Assembly: GCF_026898115.1 (NCBI RefSeq)
Contig: NZ_CP114036.1
Location: forward strand, 3,410,001 to 3,474,000
Direction: 5' to 3'
DNA: 64,000 bases
DNA from: Streptomyces sp. S465
GTDB taxonomy: Bacteria > Actinomycetota > Actinomycetes > Streptomycetales > Streptomycetaceae
Shown here: in pieces, positions 48,901 through 63,900 of the stretch
Position numbering within the stretch: position 1 is the first letter of the stretch
How the letters are laid out: every line of letters begins with the position of its first letter
Translations under genes and position numbers: made by a program
The notes under the pieces: model-generated
What the model saw: only the letters and a program-made list of their open reading frames with translations
What the model was told of the DNA's origin: nothing
Databases searched by the model: none

Positions 48901-51900
48901 GCGCACCCAGCGCGCCTGTACCGCCGGTGACCAGGGTCGTACCCGCTCCCGGGGTCCACGAGCCGCGGGCGGACGACGCGGATGCCCGCACCAGACGACG
49001 TCCGAACACACCCGAGGCCCGCACCGCGACCTGGTCCTCGCCACCGGCACCGGCCAGCACCTCCGCCAGCCGCCCCAGCGCACGCTCGTCCACGACCTCC
49101 GGGAGGTCGACCAGACCACCCCACCGCTCGGGCAGCTCCAACGCCGCCACCCGGCCCAGACCCCACACCTGCGCCTGCACCGGGCTGACCGCCCCGTCCG
49201 AACGCCCCACCGACACCGCGCCCCGGGTGACCACCCACAACGGCGCGCCGATACCCGTGTCGCCCAGGGCCTGCGTCAGCGCCGCCGTGGCCAGGAGGCC
49301 GTCCCCGTCCGCCAGCGCCAGCAGGGACACCACACCACCGGTCACGGCCTCGGCGCCGGCGGCCTCGGTGAGCCGCGCGGCCACCGCGGCGCGGTCGTCA
49401 TCGGCGGCCGTCACCACCTGCCGCACATCGACACCACGCTCGTTCAACATCCCCACCACACCGGCGGTCCGTGCGTCACCGACCGCGTCGGCCGGTACCA
49501 CCACGAGCCAACGGCCGCTCAGGGACGCGGCGGAACGGTCGGTGACCGGCTTCCACGACACCCGGTAGCGCCAGCCGTCCACCGTCGAACGCTCCGACTG
49601 CCGGCGCCGCCACGACGACATCGAGGGCAGCAGTGCCTCCAGCGCCTCGTTGTCCTCGGCGCCGAGGTCCAAGGTGGCGGCGAGCGACGCCAGGTCCTCA
49701 CGCTCGACGGCCTCCCAGAAGCGGGCGTCGACCGCGTCCCGGGCCGTGGCGTCGGCAGCCACGGTGGCCGTCGACGCCTCCAGCCAGTAGCGGCGTCGCT
49801 GGAAGGCGTAGGTCGGCAGTTCCACGCGCCGCGCACCGGTCCCCGCGTAGAACGCCTCCCAGTCCAGGCCCACGCCCCGCACCTGGAGCGCGGCAAGGGC
49901 ACCGGCCAGCGTCGCGGCCTCCGAACGGCCCTCGCGCAGGAGGGCGACGAAGGCCGCCGTGTCGCCGCCGGTGAGGCAGTCCTGGCCCATGGCGGACAGC
50001 ACACCGTCGGGACCGAGCTCGAGGTAGGTGGTGACACCCTGGGCTTCCAGGGTGCGGACACCGTCGAGGAACCGGACCGCCTCGCGGACGTGGCGCACCC
50101 AGAAGCCGGGGCTGGTGATCTCCTCGGCGGAGACGACGCCGCCGGTGAGGTTGGAGACGATCGGGATACGCGGGGCCTCGTACGTGAGCCCCTCGGCCAC
50201 CTCACGGAACGCCTCCAGCATCCCGTCCATACGGGGCGAGTGGAACGCGTGGCTGACCGTGAGCCGCTTGGTCTTACGGCCCTGGGCCTCGAAGCCCGCC
50301 GCGATCTCCAGCGCCGCGTCCTCATCACCCGCGATGACGACGGAGCTGGGCCCGTTCAGCGCGGCGATCGAGACACGCTCGGTCAGCAGCGGAGCCACCT
50401 CGTCCTCCGACGCCTGGACGGCGATCATCGCGCCGCCGGCCGGCAGCTCCTGCATCAGCCGGCCACGCGCCGCCACCAGCGTCGCCGCGTCGGCGAGGGA
50501 CAGCACACCCGCCACATGGGCCGCGGCCAGCTCACCGATGGAGTGGCCCGAGAGGAAGTCGGGCCGCAGCCCCCATGCCTCGACGAGACGGAACAGCGCC
50601 ACCTCGATGGCGAACAGCGCGGGCTGGGTGAACCCGGTCCGGTCCAGCGCCTCGGCGTCCTCGCCGAACAGGACCTCCCGAAGCGGCCGTTCGAGGTGCC
50701 GGTCCAGCGCGTCGCACACCGCGTCCAGCGCCTCCGCGAACACCGGATAGGCGTCGTACAGCTCACGGCCCATGCCCAGCCGCTGGCTGCCCTGCCCCGT
50801 GAACAGGAACGCCAGCTTCCCGGCCACCGGCGACCCCTCCACCAGGCCCGTGGCCGGTTCACCGGAGGCCAGCGCCTCCAGGGCGCGCAGGAAGCCCTCA
50901 CGGCCATCGGCCACCAGCACCGCACGATCCGCGAACGCGCTGCGCCCGGTGGCCAGGGTGTAGCCGATGGCGGCCAGGTCCACGTCCGCGTCGGCGGAGC
51001 GCAGCCGGTCGTGCAGACGGCGGGCCTGGCCACGCAGCGCCTCCCGGCCCACGGCCGACAACGGCCATGGCAGCACCGGCGGTACGGCGGACGGCCGCGC
51101 CGCCTCGTCCTCGTGGGCCTCGATGGCCGGCGGCTGCTCGATGATGGTGTGCGCGTTGGTGCCACTGATACCGAACGAGGAGATCCCCGCACGGCGCGGA
51201 CGGCCCGCCTCCGGCCACTCCCGCGCCTCGGTCAGCAGCGCGACCGCGCCGTCCGCCCAGTCGACGTTCGGCGACGGCGCATCGACGTGCAGCGTCCGCG
51301 GCAGCACTCCGTGCCGCATCGCCATGACCATCTTGATGATGCCCGCCACACCGGCCGCGGCCTGGGTGTGCCCGATGTTGGACTTGATGGACCCCAGCCA
51401 CAACGGCCGGTCCCCATCCCGCTCCTGACCGTAGGTGGCCAGCAGCGCCTGCGCCTCGATGGGGTCGCCGAGCCGGGTGCCGGTGCCGTGGGCCTCGACC
51501 GCGTCCACCTCACCGGCCGACAGACCGGCACTGGCCAGCGCCTGCCGGATCACCCGCTGCTGCGAGGGCCCGTTCGGCGCCGTCAGACCATTCGACGCAC
51601 CGTCCTGGTTGATCGCGCTACCGCGCACGACCGCGAGCACCGGGTGGCCGTTGCGACGGGCGTCCGACAGCCGCTCGACCAGCAGCATGCCCGCGCCCTC
51701 GCCCCAGCCCGTACCGTCCGCACCGGCCGCGAACGACTTGCAGCGGCCGTCCGCGGCCAGGCCGCGCTGACGGCTGAAGTCGATGAACGTATCGGGTGTG
51801 GCCATGACCGCCACACCGCCGGCCAGCGCCATCGTGCACTCACCCGCGCGCAGCGCCTGAATCGCCCAGTGCAGGGCGACCAGCGACGACGAGCACGCCG

Positions 51901-54900
51901 TGTCGATCGTGACCGCCGGACCCTCCAGGCCGAAGGTGTACGCCACCCGGCCGGAAGCGACACTGCCCGCGGTCCCGGTGCCCATATAGCCCTCGACATC
52001 CTCCGGCACACCTGCCACACCGGTGAGGTAGTCGTGGTACATGACGCCGGCGAAGACGCCGGTCTTGCTGCCGCGCACCGTCGCCGGGTCGATGCCCGCG
52101 CGCTCGAACGCCTCCCACGAGGTCTCCAGCAGCAACCGCTGCTGCGGATCCATGGCCAGCGCCTCACGCGGCGAGATCCCGAAGAAGTCCGGATCGAAGT
52201 CCGCCGCGTCGTGCAGGAAACCGCCCTCGCGGGTGTACGAGGTGCCCGCGTGGTCGGGGTCCGGGTGGTACAGACCGTCGAGGTCCCAGCCACGGTCCAC
52301 GGGGAAGCCGGAGATGCCGTCGCCGCCGGTGGCGACGAGCTCCCACAGCTCCTCCGGGGTGCGCACCCCGCCGGGGAAGCGGCAGCTCATGCCGACGATG
52401 ACGATCGGGTCGTCGTCCACCGCCGGGGCCGCCTGCGTCCGCACGGGAACGAGCGGTGCGGTGGCCTCCTCAGCACCCAGCAGCTCCTCGCGCAGATGAC
52501 CGGCCAGGGCAGTCGGGGTCGGGTAGTCGAAGACGAGCGTCGCCGGCAGCCGCAACCCGGTAACGGTCCGGAGGTCATTGCGCAGTTCCACAGCGGTCAG
52601 CGAGTCGAAGCCCAGCTCCTTGAACGCACGCCCCGCCTCAACGGCCTCCGCGCCCCCGTAACCGAGCACCGCGGCGACCCGGCCACACACCAACTCCAGC
52701 AGCTCACGGTCCTGTTCGGGCCGGGTGAGCCCGGCGAGGCGCTGGGCGAGCGAGGGGCCGTCGGCGGTGACGGCGGCCGCCCGGCGGGCCGGCGCCCGGA
52801 CCAGACCACGGAACAGCGCCGGGACGGTACCGGTCGCCGCCGCCTCGCTGCGCAGCGCCGCGTAGTCCAGCCGCATCGGGAACAACACGGCCGCGTCGTC
52901 GGCGCGGGCCGCGTCGAAGAGCGCGAGCCCCTCGTCGGGGGCGATCGGGGCGACCCCGCCGCGCACGATGCGCCGCAGATCGACCTCGTCCAGCCCGCTG
53001 CCCATGCCCGCACCGGCCCACAGCCCCCAGGCCAGCGCGGTGGCCGGAAGGCCCTGGGCGACACGGTGCTGGGCGAGCGCCTCCAGGAAGGAGTTGGCGG
53101 CGGCGTAGCTCGCCTGCCCGGATGCGCCGAACACGGCGGCGGCACCGGAGAACAGCACGAACGCGGACAGCTCGTGGTCGCGGGTCAGCTCATGCAGGTT
53201 CCACGCCGCGTCCACCTTCGGACGCAACACCCGCGCCACCCGCTCCGGCGTCAGCGACTCCAGAACGCCGTCGTCCAGCACGCCCGCGCTGTGCACCACA
53301 GCGGTCAGCGGATACTCGGCCGGGATGGCGTCCAGGGTCGCAGCGAGCGCCTCGCGGTCGGCGACATCGCAGGCCGCCCACGTCACCGTGGCACCGGCCG
53401 CCGTCAGATCGGCGGTCAACTCCTCGGCGCCCTCGGCGTCAGCACCACGACGGCTCACCAGCAACAGATGCCGTACGCCGTGGGCGGTGACGAGATGGCG
53501 CGCGAAGAGACCGCCCAGGGTCCCCGAGGCGCCGGTGACCAGCACCGTGCCGTGCTCATCGAAGGACGGAGCGGTGTCGTTCTCGTTGTCGTTGTCGTTG
53601 TCGTTGCCGTTGCCGTTGTCGTCGGTGACCGGAACCCGGGCCAGCCGGGGCGCCAGCGCCACACCCGCGCGCAACGCCAGCTCCGCCTCGTCCATGCCCA
53701 GCGCGCCGGGCACCGCACGGTACGAGTCCTCGTCCCCGTCCACGTCCAGCAGCACCAGACGGCCCGGGTTCTCCGACTGCGCGGAGCGGAACAGACCGCG
53801 CACGGCGGCGTACGGCAGGTCCGCCACGCCCGCCCCCGGCTCGGTCTCCACCGCGCCCTGGGTCAGCAGCACCAGCCGCGCCGCGGCGAACCGCTCATCC
53901 GCCAACCACTCCTGGAGCAGGGCGAGCACGGCCTGCGTGGCCTCGTGCACAGCCGACGCGTCTCCACCGCCGAAGCCGCCTGTGCCGTCGACGAACACGG
54001 TGTCGGGCACGGGCGCCCCGGCCTCGACAGCCGTCCGCAGCACCGCCAGATCACCGAACGCGGCGAGCCGGATTCCGGGCCCGAACGCGCTCTCCAGCAC
54101 GGCCGGCTCCCCGGCATCCACGCCGAGCACGGCCCACTCGCCCGTGGCCGCCCCCGTGGTGGGCGCCGGAACCGCGGTCCAGTCCAGCCGGAACAGCGAC
54201 TCGTGCAGTCCGCCACGCGCCGCGCGCACCTGGTCGGCCGAGGCCACCCGCAAGGCCACGGACTCGACCGTGGCCACCGCACGTCCCGTACCGTCGGCCA
54301 CCAGCAGCGACACCGCGTTCGCCGAACGCTCGGACAGCCGCACCCGCAGCGCACCGGCCCCAGCCGAATACAGCTGGACGCCGTTCCACGCGAACGGAAG
54401 CAACGCACCCTCGGCCGCACCCGGATCGGCGGTGTCCAGGCCAATGGCGTGCAGCGCCGCGTCGAGCAGGGCCGGATGCAGCCCGAACCGCTCGGCCTCG
54501 GCATCCGACGTCAGCGACGCGCCCTCGGGGAAGCCCACCTCGGCGTAGAGGTTCTCGCCCAGCCGCCAGGCGCCCTTGAGCCCCTGGAACACCGGCCCGT
54601 AGCCGAGCCCCATCCCGGCCAGCTCCTCATACAGTCCCTCGACCGCGATCGGCGTCGCGCCCTGCGGCGGCCACACCGCGAGTTCCTCGAGCTCGGCTCC
54701 CGGGGCCCCGGGAGCGAGCACACCGGTGGCATGCCGCGTCCACGGTTCGGTCCCCAGTGCGTCCTGCCGACGCGAATGCACACTGAAGGAGCGGCGACCG
54801 GACTCGTCCGGCCCCTCCACAACGAGCTGCACCCGCACCCCGATGTGCTCCGGCAGCACGAGCGGGGCTTCCAGGGTCAGTTCGTCCACCCGCGCACAGC

Positions 54901-57900
54901 CCACCTGGACACCGGCAGCACTCGCCAGCTCCACGAACGCCGTACCGGGCAGCAGCACCGTCTCCATGATCACGTGGTCGGCCAGCCACGCGTGCGTACG
55001 CGTGGACAGCACCCCGGTGAGCAGAAAACCGTCGGCGTCGGCGAGCGCAACGGCGGCACCGAGCAACGGATGGTCGATATCGCCCAGCCCGATCGACTCC
55101 GGGTCGCCCGCCATCAGGGCGGCCGGGCTGGGCCAGTACCGCTGCCGCTGGAAGGGATACGTCGGCAGCGAGGCCGGCTCCACACGGGCGGCGCCCGCAC
55201 CGGCGAAGACGGCCGCCCAGTCCGGCGTCACACCACGGACATGCGCCCGCGCGACGGCCGAGAGCAGCGCCTCAGCCTCGGGGCGGTCCTTGCGCAGCGC
55301 GGCGGCGAACGCGACATCCTCGCCCGTCGCACACTCCTGCGCCATCGCGGAGAGGACACCGTCGGGGCCCAGCTCGACGAAGGTGGTGACGCCCTGGGTT
55401 TCGAGCGTGCGGATGCCGTCGAGGAAGCGGACCGCCTCGCGGACGTGGCGCACCCAGAAGTCGGGGCTGGTGATCTCCTCGGCGGAGACGACCGTCCCGG
55501 TGAGGTTGGAGACGATCGGGATGCTCGGAGCCTCGTACGTCAGCCCCTCCGCGACCTCGCGGAAGGCGTCCAGCATGCCGTCCATGCGAGGCGAGTGGAA
55601 CGCGTGGCTGACGGTGAGCCGCTTGGTCTTACGGCCCTGGGCCTCGAAGCCCGCCGCGATCTCCACCGCGGCGTCCTCGTCACCCGCGATGACGACCGAG
55701 GCGGGCCCGTTGAGGGCGGCGATCGAGACACGCTCGGTCAGCAGCGGCGCCACCTCGTCCTCGGACGCCTGGACGGCGATCATCGCGCCGCCGGCCGGGA
55801 GCTCCTGCATCAGCCGGCCACGGGCCGCCACCAGCGTCGCCGCGTCCGCGAGGGACAGCACACCCGCCACATGCGCGGCAGCCAGCTCACCGATCGAATG
55901 ACCGGAGAGGAAGTCCGGCGTCAGGCCCCACGCCTCGACCAGCCGGAACAGCGCCACCTCGATGGCGAACAGCGCGGGCTGAGTGAACCCCGTCTGATCC
56001 AATACGGCCGCGTCATCCCCGAACAGCACATCCCGCAGCGGCCGCTCCAGATGCAGATCCAGATGCGCACACACCTCATCCAACGCATCCGCGAACACCG
56101 GATAGGCGTCATACAGCTCACGCCCCATCCCCAGCCGCTGACTGCCCTGCCCGGTAAACAGGAACGCCACCTTGCCCTCGGCCACCGAACCCTCGACCAC
56201 GCCCGGGGCAGCCTCGCCCCGGGCCAGCGCGTCGAGTGCCCGCAGCAGGCCGTCCCGGTCACCGACGGTCAGCACCGCACGCCGCTCCAGGGCGGCACGG
56301 CCGACAGCCAGAGTGTGGGCGACATCGAGCGGCACCGACTCCGGCCGCTCCGCGAGGTGGGTGTGCAGGCGTCCGGCCTGCTCCCGCAGCGCTTCGGCAT
56401 TCTTGCCCGACAGCACGAACGGCAGCACACCGCCGAGACCATCCCGCTCGGACGCCTCGGTCTGCTCGGCGGGAAGGGCCGGGGCCTGCTCGATGATGGT
56501 GTGCGCGTTGGTACCACTGATACCGAACGAGGAGATACCCGCACGACGCGGACGGCCCGCCTCCGGCCACTCCCGCGCCTCGGTCAGCAGCGACACCGCA
56601 CCCGCCGACCAGTCCACATGCGGCGACGGCTCATCCACATGCAACGTCTGCGGCAACACACCATGCCGCATCGCCAGCACCATCTTGATAATGCCCGCCA
56701 CACCGGCCGCGGCCTGCGTGTGCCCGATGTTGGACTTGATCGACCCCAGCCACAACGGCCGGTCCGCATCCCGCTCCTGACCATAAGTGGCCAGCAGGGC
56801 CTGGGCCTCGATCGGGTCACCCAGCCTGGTGCCCGTGCCGTGCGCCTCGACCACGTCCACATCACCGGCCGACAACCCGGCGCTGGCCAGTGCCTGCCGG
56901 ATGACCCGCTGCTGCGAGGGACCGTTCGGCGCCGTCAGACCATTCGACGCACCATCCTGGTTGATGGCCGAGCCCCGCACGATGGCCAGCACCGGGTGGC
57001 CGTTCTTCTCCGCGTCCGACAGCCGCTCGACCAGCAGCATGCCCACGCCCTCGCCCCAACCGGTGCCATCGGCCCCGGCCGCGAAGGCCTTGATCCGGCC
57101 GTCGGCGGCCAGTCCGCGCTGACGGCTGAAGTCGATGAAGCTCTCGGGGGTGGACATCACCGTGACACCACCCGCGAGCGCCATCGAGCACTCACCCTGC
57201 CGCAGCGCCTGCACCGCCAGATGCAGCGCCACCAACGACGACGAGCAGGCCGTGTCGACCGTGACCGCCGGACCCTCCAGGCCAAAGGTGTAAGCGACGC
57301 GGCCGGACACCACACTCGCCGCGTTACCCGTGCCCAGATGACCCTCCAGGCCCTCCGGCGCCTGCATCAGCAACGACAGATAATCCTGGCCATTGGTCCC
57401 GGCGAAGACACCGATCTGCTCACCGCGCAGCGCGTTCGGGTCGATGCCCGCACGCTCGAACGCCTCCCACGACGTCTCCAGCAGCAACCGCTGCTGCGGA
57501 TCCATGGCCAGCGCCTCACGCGGCGAGATCCCGAAGAACGCCGCGTCGAAGTCCCCGGCGTCGTACAGGAAACCACCCTCACGCGTGTACGACGTCCCCT
57601 GACGCTCCGGATCCGGGTCATACAACCCCGCCAGATCCCAGCCACGGTCGGACGGGAACTCCGCAATCGCGTCCCCACCCGCCGTCAACAGCTCCCACAA
57701 CTCCTCCGGCGACCGCACCCCACCCGGGAAACGACAGCTCATCGCCACGATCGCGATCGGATCATCGGCCACCGCAACCGTCCCGCGCGCAGCCACGCCG
57801 CCGGTCGCCGCGACATCCGCGCCCAGCAGCTCGGCACGCAAGTGCTGGGCGAGGGCGGTGGCGTTCGGGTAGTCGTAGATCAGCGTGGCGGGCAGCCGCA

Positions 57901-60900
57901 GACCGGTGGCCGCGTTCAGCCGGTTGCGCAGCTCGACGGCGGTGAGCGAGTCGAAGCCCAGCTCCTTGAACGCACGCCCGGCCTCGACCGCCTCGGCCCC
58001 GCCGTGCCCCAGCACCGACGCGACCTGCGCACGCACCAACTCCAACAGCGTCTGCGTGCGCTCGGTCTCCGTCAGACCCGACAGCCGCTCCGCGAGCGTG
58101 CCGGTCCCTGCGGTGACGGCCGGGCGCGACGCGCCCTCGGCAGCCGACGCCGGACGCGCCTCAGGCAGCTCACCGAACAGTGCGCTCGGGCGTGCGGCGG
58201 TGAACTCGGCGAGGAACCGGTCCCAGTCGATGTCCGCGACCGTCACGGCGGTGTCATCGAGGTCCAGCGCCTGCCGCAACGCGGCCAGCGCCGACTCAGG
58301 CGCCATCGGCGGCACCCCATCCCGGCGCATCCGCCGCGCCAACGCCTCGTCAGCGGCCATGCCACCCTCGGCCCACGGACCCCACGCAATCGAGGTCGCA
58401 GGCAACCCCTCAGCACGCCGCCGCTCAGCCAACGCATCCAGATAGGCATTGGCCGCCGCATAATTCCCCTGCCCAGCCGCACCCACCGAACCCGAGATCG
58501 AGGAGAACAGCACAAACGCCGACAGGTCCAGCTCACGCGTCAGCTCGTCCAAATGCCGTGCGGCATCGGTCTTCGCCCGCAGCACCGAGGCAAACCGCTC
58601 CGGCGTGAGCGCGTCCAGTACGCCGTCGTCCAGCACACCGGCCGCATGCACCACAGCCGTCAGCGGGAACTCCGCCGGAAGCCCGGCCAGCAACTCCGCG
58701 AGCGCATCCCGGTCCGCCACATCACACGCGGCCACCGTCACCCGAGCACCCGAAGCCACCAGCTCATCCCGCAACTCCACCGCACCCGGAGCCTCCAGCC
58801 CACGACGACTGGTCAGCACCACATGCTCAGCACCATTGGCCACCAGCCAACGGGCCACATGAGCACCCAGCGCACCCGTACCACCCGTCACCAGCACCGA
58901 ACCCGAAGCCCGCCAGCCCTCATCGCCCGACGTCCGGCTCCCGACCGCCCGCACCAACCGACGCCCGAACACACCCGACCCACGCACCGCGACCTGATCC
59001 TCGCCACCAGCACCGGCCAGCACACCGGCCAGCCGCCCCAGCGCACGCTCATCCACCGACTCCGGCAGATCAACCAGACCGCCCCACCGCTCCGGCAGCT
59101 CCAAGGCCGCCACCCGACCAAGACCCCACACCAACGCCTGGCCAGGGCTCACCACACCATCGGAACGCCCCACCGACACCGCACCCCGCGTCGCCACCCA
59201 CAACGGCGCACCCACACCCGCATCACCCAACGCCTGCACCAACACAGCCGTACGCAACAGCCCCGACGCACCCTCGACCGCCAGCAGCGAGAACACCCCC
59301 GCCACCGAACCGCCCACGGCCGCCGCACGCAGCTCCTCCGCCAGCCCGGCCCGGTCCCCAGCACCCAGCTCGACCACGCGCACATCGACGCCACGCCCGG
59401 CCAACATCCGCACAACGCCAGCGGCCCAGGCACCCTCGGCCTCACCCGCGGGGACGACCACCAGCCAGCAGCCACCCAACACACCAGCCGCCGACCGCTC
59501 CGTCACCGGCTTCCACGACACCCGGTAACGCCAACCATCCACCGTCGAACGCACCGACTCCTGCCGCCGCCACGACGACAACGCCGGCAACACCTCACCC
59601 AGCGGCCCCGGATCCACCGCGAGCTCCGCCGCCAGCGCGGCCACATCCCCGCGCTCCACCACATCCCAGAACCGCCCGTCCACCGCCGAGCCAGCTCCGG
59701 CGTCGGCCGCCGGGACCTCTTCCCACCAGTAGCGGGTGCGCTGGAAGGCATACGTCGGCAGCTCAACCCGCCGAGCCCCAGTGCCCTCGAAAAACGCCGC
59801 CCAATCGGGACGCCGACCCCGGACATGCAGCAGAGCAAGAGCCCCGGTCACCGACTCGGCCTCCGCACGGTCCTTGCGCAACGCGGCGGCGAACGCGACA
59901 TCCTCCCCCGTCACGCACTCCTGCGCCATCGCCGACAGCACACCATCGGGACCCAGCTCAACGAAGGTCGTCACACCCTCCGCTTCCAACGCCCGCACAC
60001 CGTCGAGGAAACGCACGGCCTCACGGACATGCCGCACCCAGAAGTCAGCGGTCGTGATCTCCTCGGCGGAGACGAGGGTGCCGGTCAGGTTGGACACGAT
60101 CGGGATACGCGGAGCCTCGTAGGTCAGCTCCTGCGCCACCTCGCGGAACGCCTCCAGCATCCCGTCCATACGCGGCGAGTGGAACGCATGGCTCACCGTC
60201 AGCCGCTTGGTCTTACGACCCTGCGCCTCGAACGACGCCGCGATCTCCACCGCCGCGTCCTCATCACCCGCGATGACGACCGAGGAAGGCCCGTTGAGCG
60301 CGGCAATGCTGACCCGCTCGGTCAGCAGCGGCGCCACCTCGTCCTCCGACGCCTGCACCGCGATCATCGCGCCACCGGCCGGGAGCTCCTGCATCAACCG
60401 CCCACGGGCCGCCACCAGCGTCGCCGCGTCGGCGAGGGACAGCACACCCGCCACATGTGCGGCAGCCAGCTCACCGATGGAGTGGCCCGAGAGGAAGTCC
60501 GGCGTCAGCCCCCAGGCATCGACCAGCCGGAACAGCGCCACCTCGATGGCGAACAGCGCGGGCTGAGTGAACCCGGTCTGGTCGAGCGCCTCGGCATCGT
60601 CCCCGAACAGCACATCCCGCAGCGGCCGCTCCAGATGCAGATCCAGATGCGCACACACCTCATCCAACGCCTCCGCGAACACCGGATAGGCGTCATACAG
60701 CTCACGCCCCATCCCCAGCCGCTGACTCCCCTGCCCCGTGAACAGGAACGCCACCTTGCCGTCCGCGACCGTCCCCTCCACCACGGACGGAGCCGACTCA
60801 CCCCGCTCCAGTGCGGTGAGCGTCCGCAACAGGGCGTCCCGGTCGCCGACGGTCAGCACCGCACGCCGCTCCAGGGCAGCGCGGCCGACAGCCAGAGCGT

Positions 60901-63900
60901 GAGCGACATCAAGGAGCGCCGACTCCGGCCGCTCCGCGAGGTGAGTGTGCAGGCGTCCGGCCTGCTCCCGCAGCGCTTCGGCGTTCTTGGCCGACAGCAC
61001 GAACGGCAGCACACCGCCGAGACCGTCCCGCTCAGCCACCTCCACCGGTTCCTCGACCACCGGGGCCTGCTCGATGATGGTGTGCGCGTTGGTGCCACTG
61101 ATCCCGAACGAGGAGATACCCGCGCGGCGCGGACGGCCGGTCTCCGGCCACTCCACCCGCTCCGTCAGCAGCGACACCGCACCCGCCGACCAGTCCACAT
61201 GCGGCGACGGCTCATCCACATGCAACGTCTGCGGCAGCACCCCGTGCCGCATCGCCAGCACCATCTTGATGATGCCCGCGACACCGGCGGCGGCCTGGGT
61301 GTGCCCGATGTTGGACTTGATCGACCCCAGCCACAACGGCCGGTCCGCATCCCGCTCCTGACCGTAAGTGGCCAGCAGGGCCTGGGCCTCGATCGGGTCA
61401 CCCAGCCTGGTGCCCGTGCCGTGCGCCTCGACCACGTCCACATCGCCGGTCGTCAGCCCAGCGCTGGCCAGTGCCTGCCGGATGACACGCTGCTGCGAGG
61501 GACCGTTCGGCGCCGTCAGACCATTGGACGCACCGTCCTGGTTGATGGCCGAGCCCCGCACGATGGCCAGCACCGGGTGGCCGTTACGACGGGCGTCCGA
61601 CAGCCGCTCCACCAGCAGCATGCCCACGCCCTCGCCCCAACCGGTGCCATCGGCCCCGGCCGCGAACGCCTTGATCCGGCCGTCGGCGGCAAGCCCACGC
61701 TGACGGCTGAAGTCGATGAAGCTCTCGGGGGTGGACATCACCGTGACACCACCCGCGAGCGCCATCGAGCACTCACCCTGCCGCAGCGCCTGCACCGCCA
61801 GATGCAGCGCCACCAACGACGACGAGCAGGCCGTGTCGACCGTGACCGCCGGACCCTCAAGGCCAAAGGTGTAAGCGACGCGGCCGGACACCACACTCGC
61901 CGCGTTACCCGTGCCCAGATGACCCTCCAGGCCCTCCGGCGGGGTGGAGACGAGCCCGGCGTAGTCCTGGCCGTTGGTGCCCGCGAAGACACCGGTACGG
62001 CTGCCGCGCAGCGTGGCCGGGTCGATACCCGCGCGCTCGAACGCCTCCCACGAGGTCTCCAGCAACAGCCTCTGCTGCGGATCCATGGCAAGGGCCTCAC
62101 GCGGCGATATCCCGAAGAACGCCGCGTCGAAGTCCCCGGCGTCGTACAGGAAACCACCCTCACGCGTGTACGACGTCCCCTGACGCTCCGGATCCGGGTC
62201 GTACAACCCCGCCAGATCCCAGCCACGGTCGGACGGGAACTCCGCAATCGCGTCCCCACCCGCCGTCAACAGCTCCCACAACTCCTCCGGCGACCGCACC
62301 CCACCCGGGAAACGACAGCTCATCGCCACGATCGCGATCGGATCATCGGCCACCGCAACCGCCGGCGCCACGGCACCGCCACTCACCACGGCATCCGAGC
62401 CCACCAGCTCCGTCCGCAGGTGGTCGGCGAGGGCGGTGGCGTTCGGGTAGTCGTAGATCAGCGTCACGGGCAGCCGCAGACCGGTCGCCCCGCTCAGCCG
62501 ATTGCGCAGCTCAACAGCGGTGAGCGAGTCGAAGCCCAGCTCCTTGAACGCACGCCCGGCCTCGACCGCATCAGCCCCGCCGTGCCCCAGCACCGACGCG
62601 ACCTGCGCACGCACCAACTCCAGCAACGTCTGCGTACGCTCGGCCTCCGTCAGACCCGACAGCCGCTCCGCCAACGTCCCAGCCGCAGCAGGAACGTCCA
62701 GGCGCGGCCCGCCCTCGGCAGCCGGCGCGGGACGCGCCTCAGGCAGCTCCCCGAACAGCGCACTCGTCCGCACAGCGGTGAACTCGGCAAGGAACCGATG
62801 CCAGTCGATGTCCGCAACCGTCACAGCGGTGTCATCGAGATCCAACGCCCGCTGCAACGCGGCAACAGCGGACTCGGGCGCCATCGGCGGCACGCCATCG
62901 CGCCGCATCCGCCGCTCGAACGCCTCGTCAGCGGCCATGCCACCCTCGGCCCACGGACCCCACGCAATCGAGGTCGCAGGCAACCCCTCAGCACGCCGCC
63001 GCTCAGCCAACGCATCCAGATAGGCATTGGCCGCCGCGTAATTCCCCTGCCCAGCCGCACCCACCGAACCGGCGATCGAGGAGAAGAGCACAAACGCCGA
63101 CAGGTCCAGCTCACGCGTCAGCTCATGGAGGTTCTGCGCGGAGACGGCCTTGGCGCGCACCACCCGCTCCACACGCTCGGCATCCAGCGCGTCCACCAGT
63201 CCGTCGTCCAGCACACCGGCCGCATGCACGACGGCGGTCAGCGGGAACTCCGCCGGAAGCCCGGCCAGCAACTCCGCGAGCGCATCCCGGTCCGCCACAT
63301 CACACGCGGCAACCGTCACCCGAGCACCCGAAGCCACCAGCTCATCCCGCAGCCCCACCGCACCCGGAGCCTCCAGCCCACGACGACTGGTCAGCACCAC
63401 ATGCTCAGCACCATTGGCCACCAGCCAACGGGCCACATGAGCACCCAACGCACCCGTACCACCCGTCACCAACACCGACCCAGCACCCGGAACCCACCCA
63501 CCGTCCGAGGCCGATGCCGGGGCCGAAGCCCGCACCAACCGACGCCCGAACACACCCGAGGCCCGCACCGCGACCTGGTCCTCACCACCAGCACCAGCCA
63601 GCACACCGGCCAGCCGTCCCAGCGCACGCTCATCGGCCGTCTCGGGAAGGTCGACCAGACCGCCCCACCGCTCCGGCAGCTCCAACGCCGCCACCCGGCC
63701 AAGACCCCACACCAACGCCTGGCCAGGGCTCACCACACCATCGGAACGCCCCACCGACACCGCACCCCGCGTCGCCACCCACAACGGCGCACCCACACCC
63801 GCATCACCCAACGCCTGCACCAACACAGCCGTACGCAACAGACCCGACGCACCCTCGACCGCCAGCAGCGAGAACACCCCCGCCACCGAACCGCCCACGA

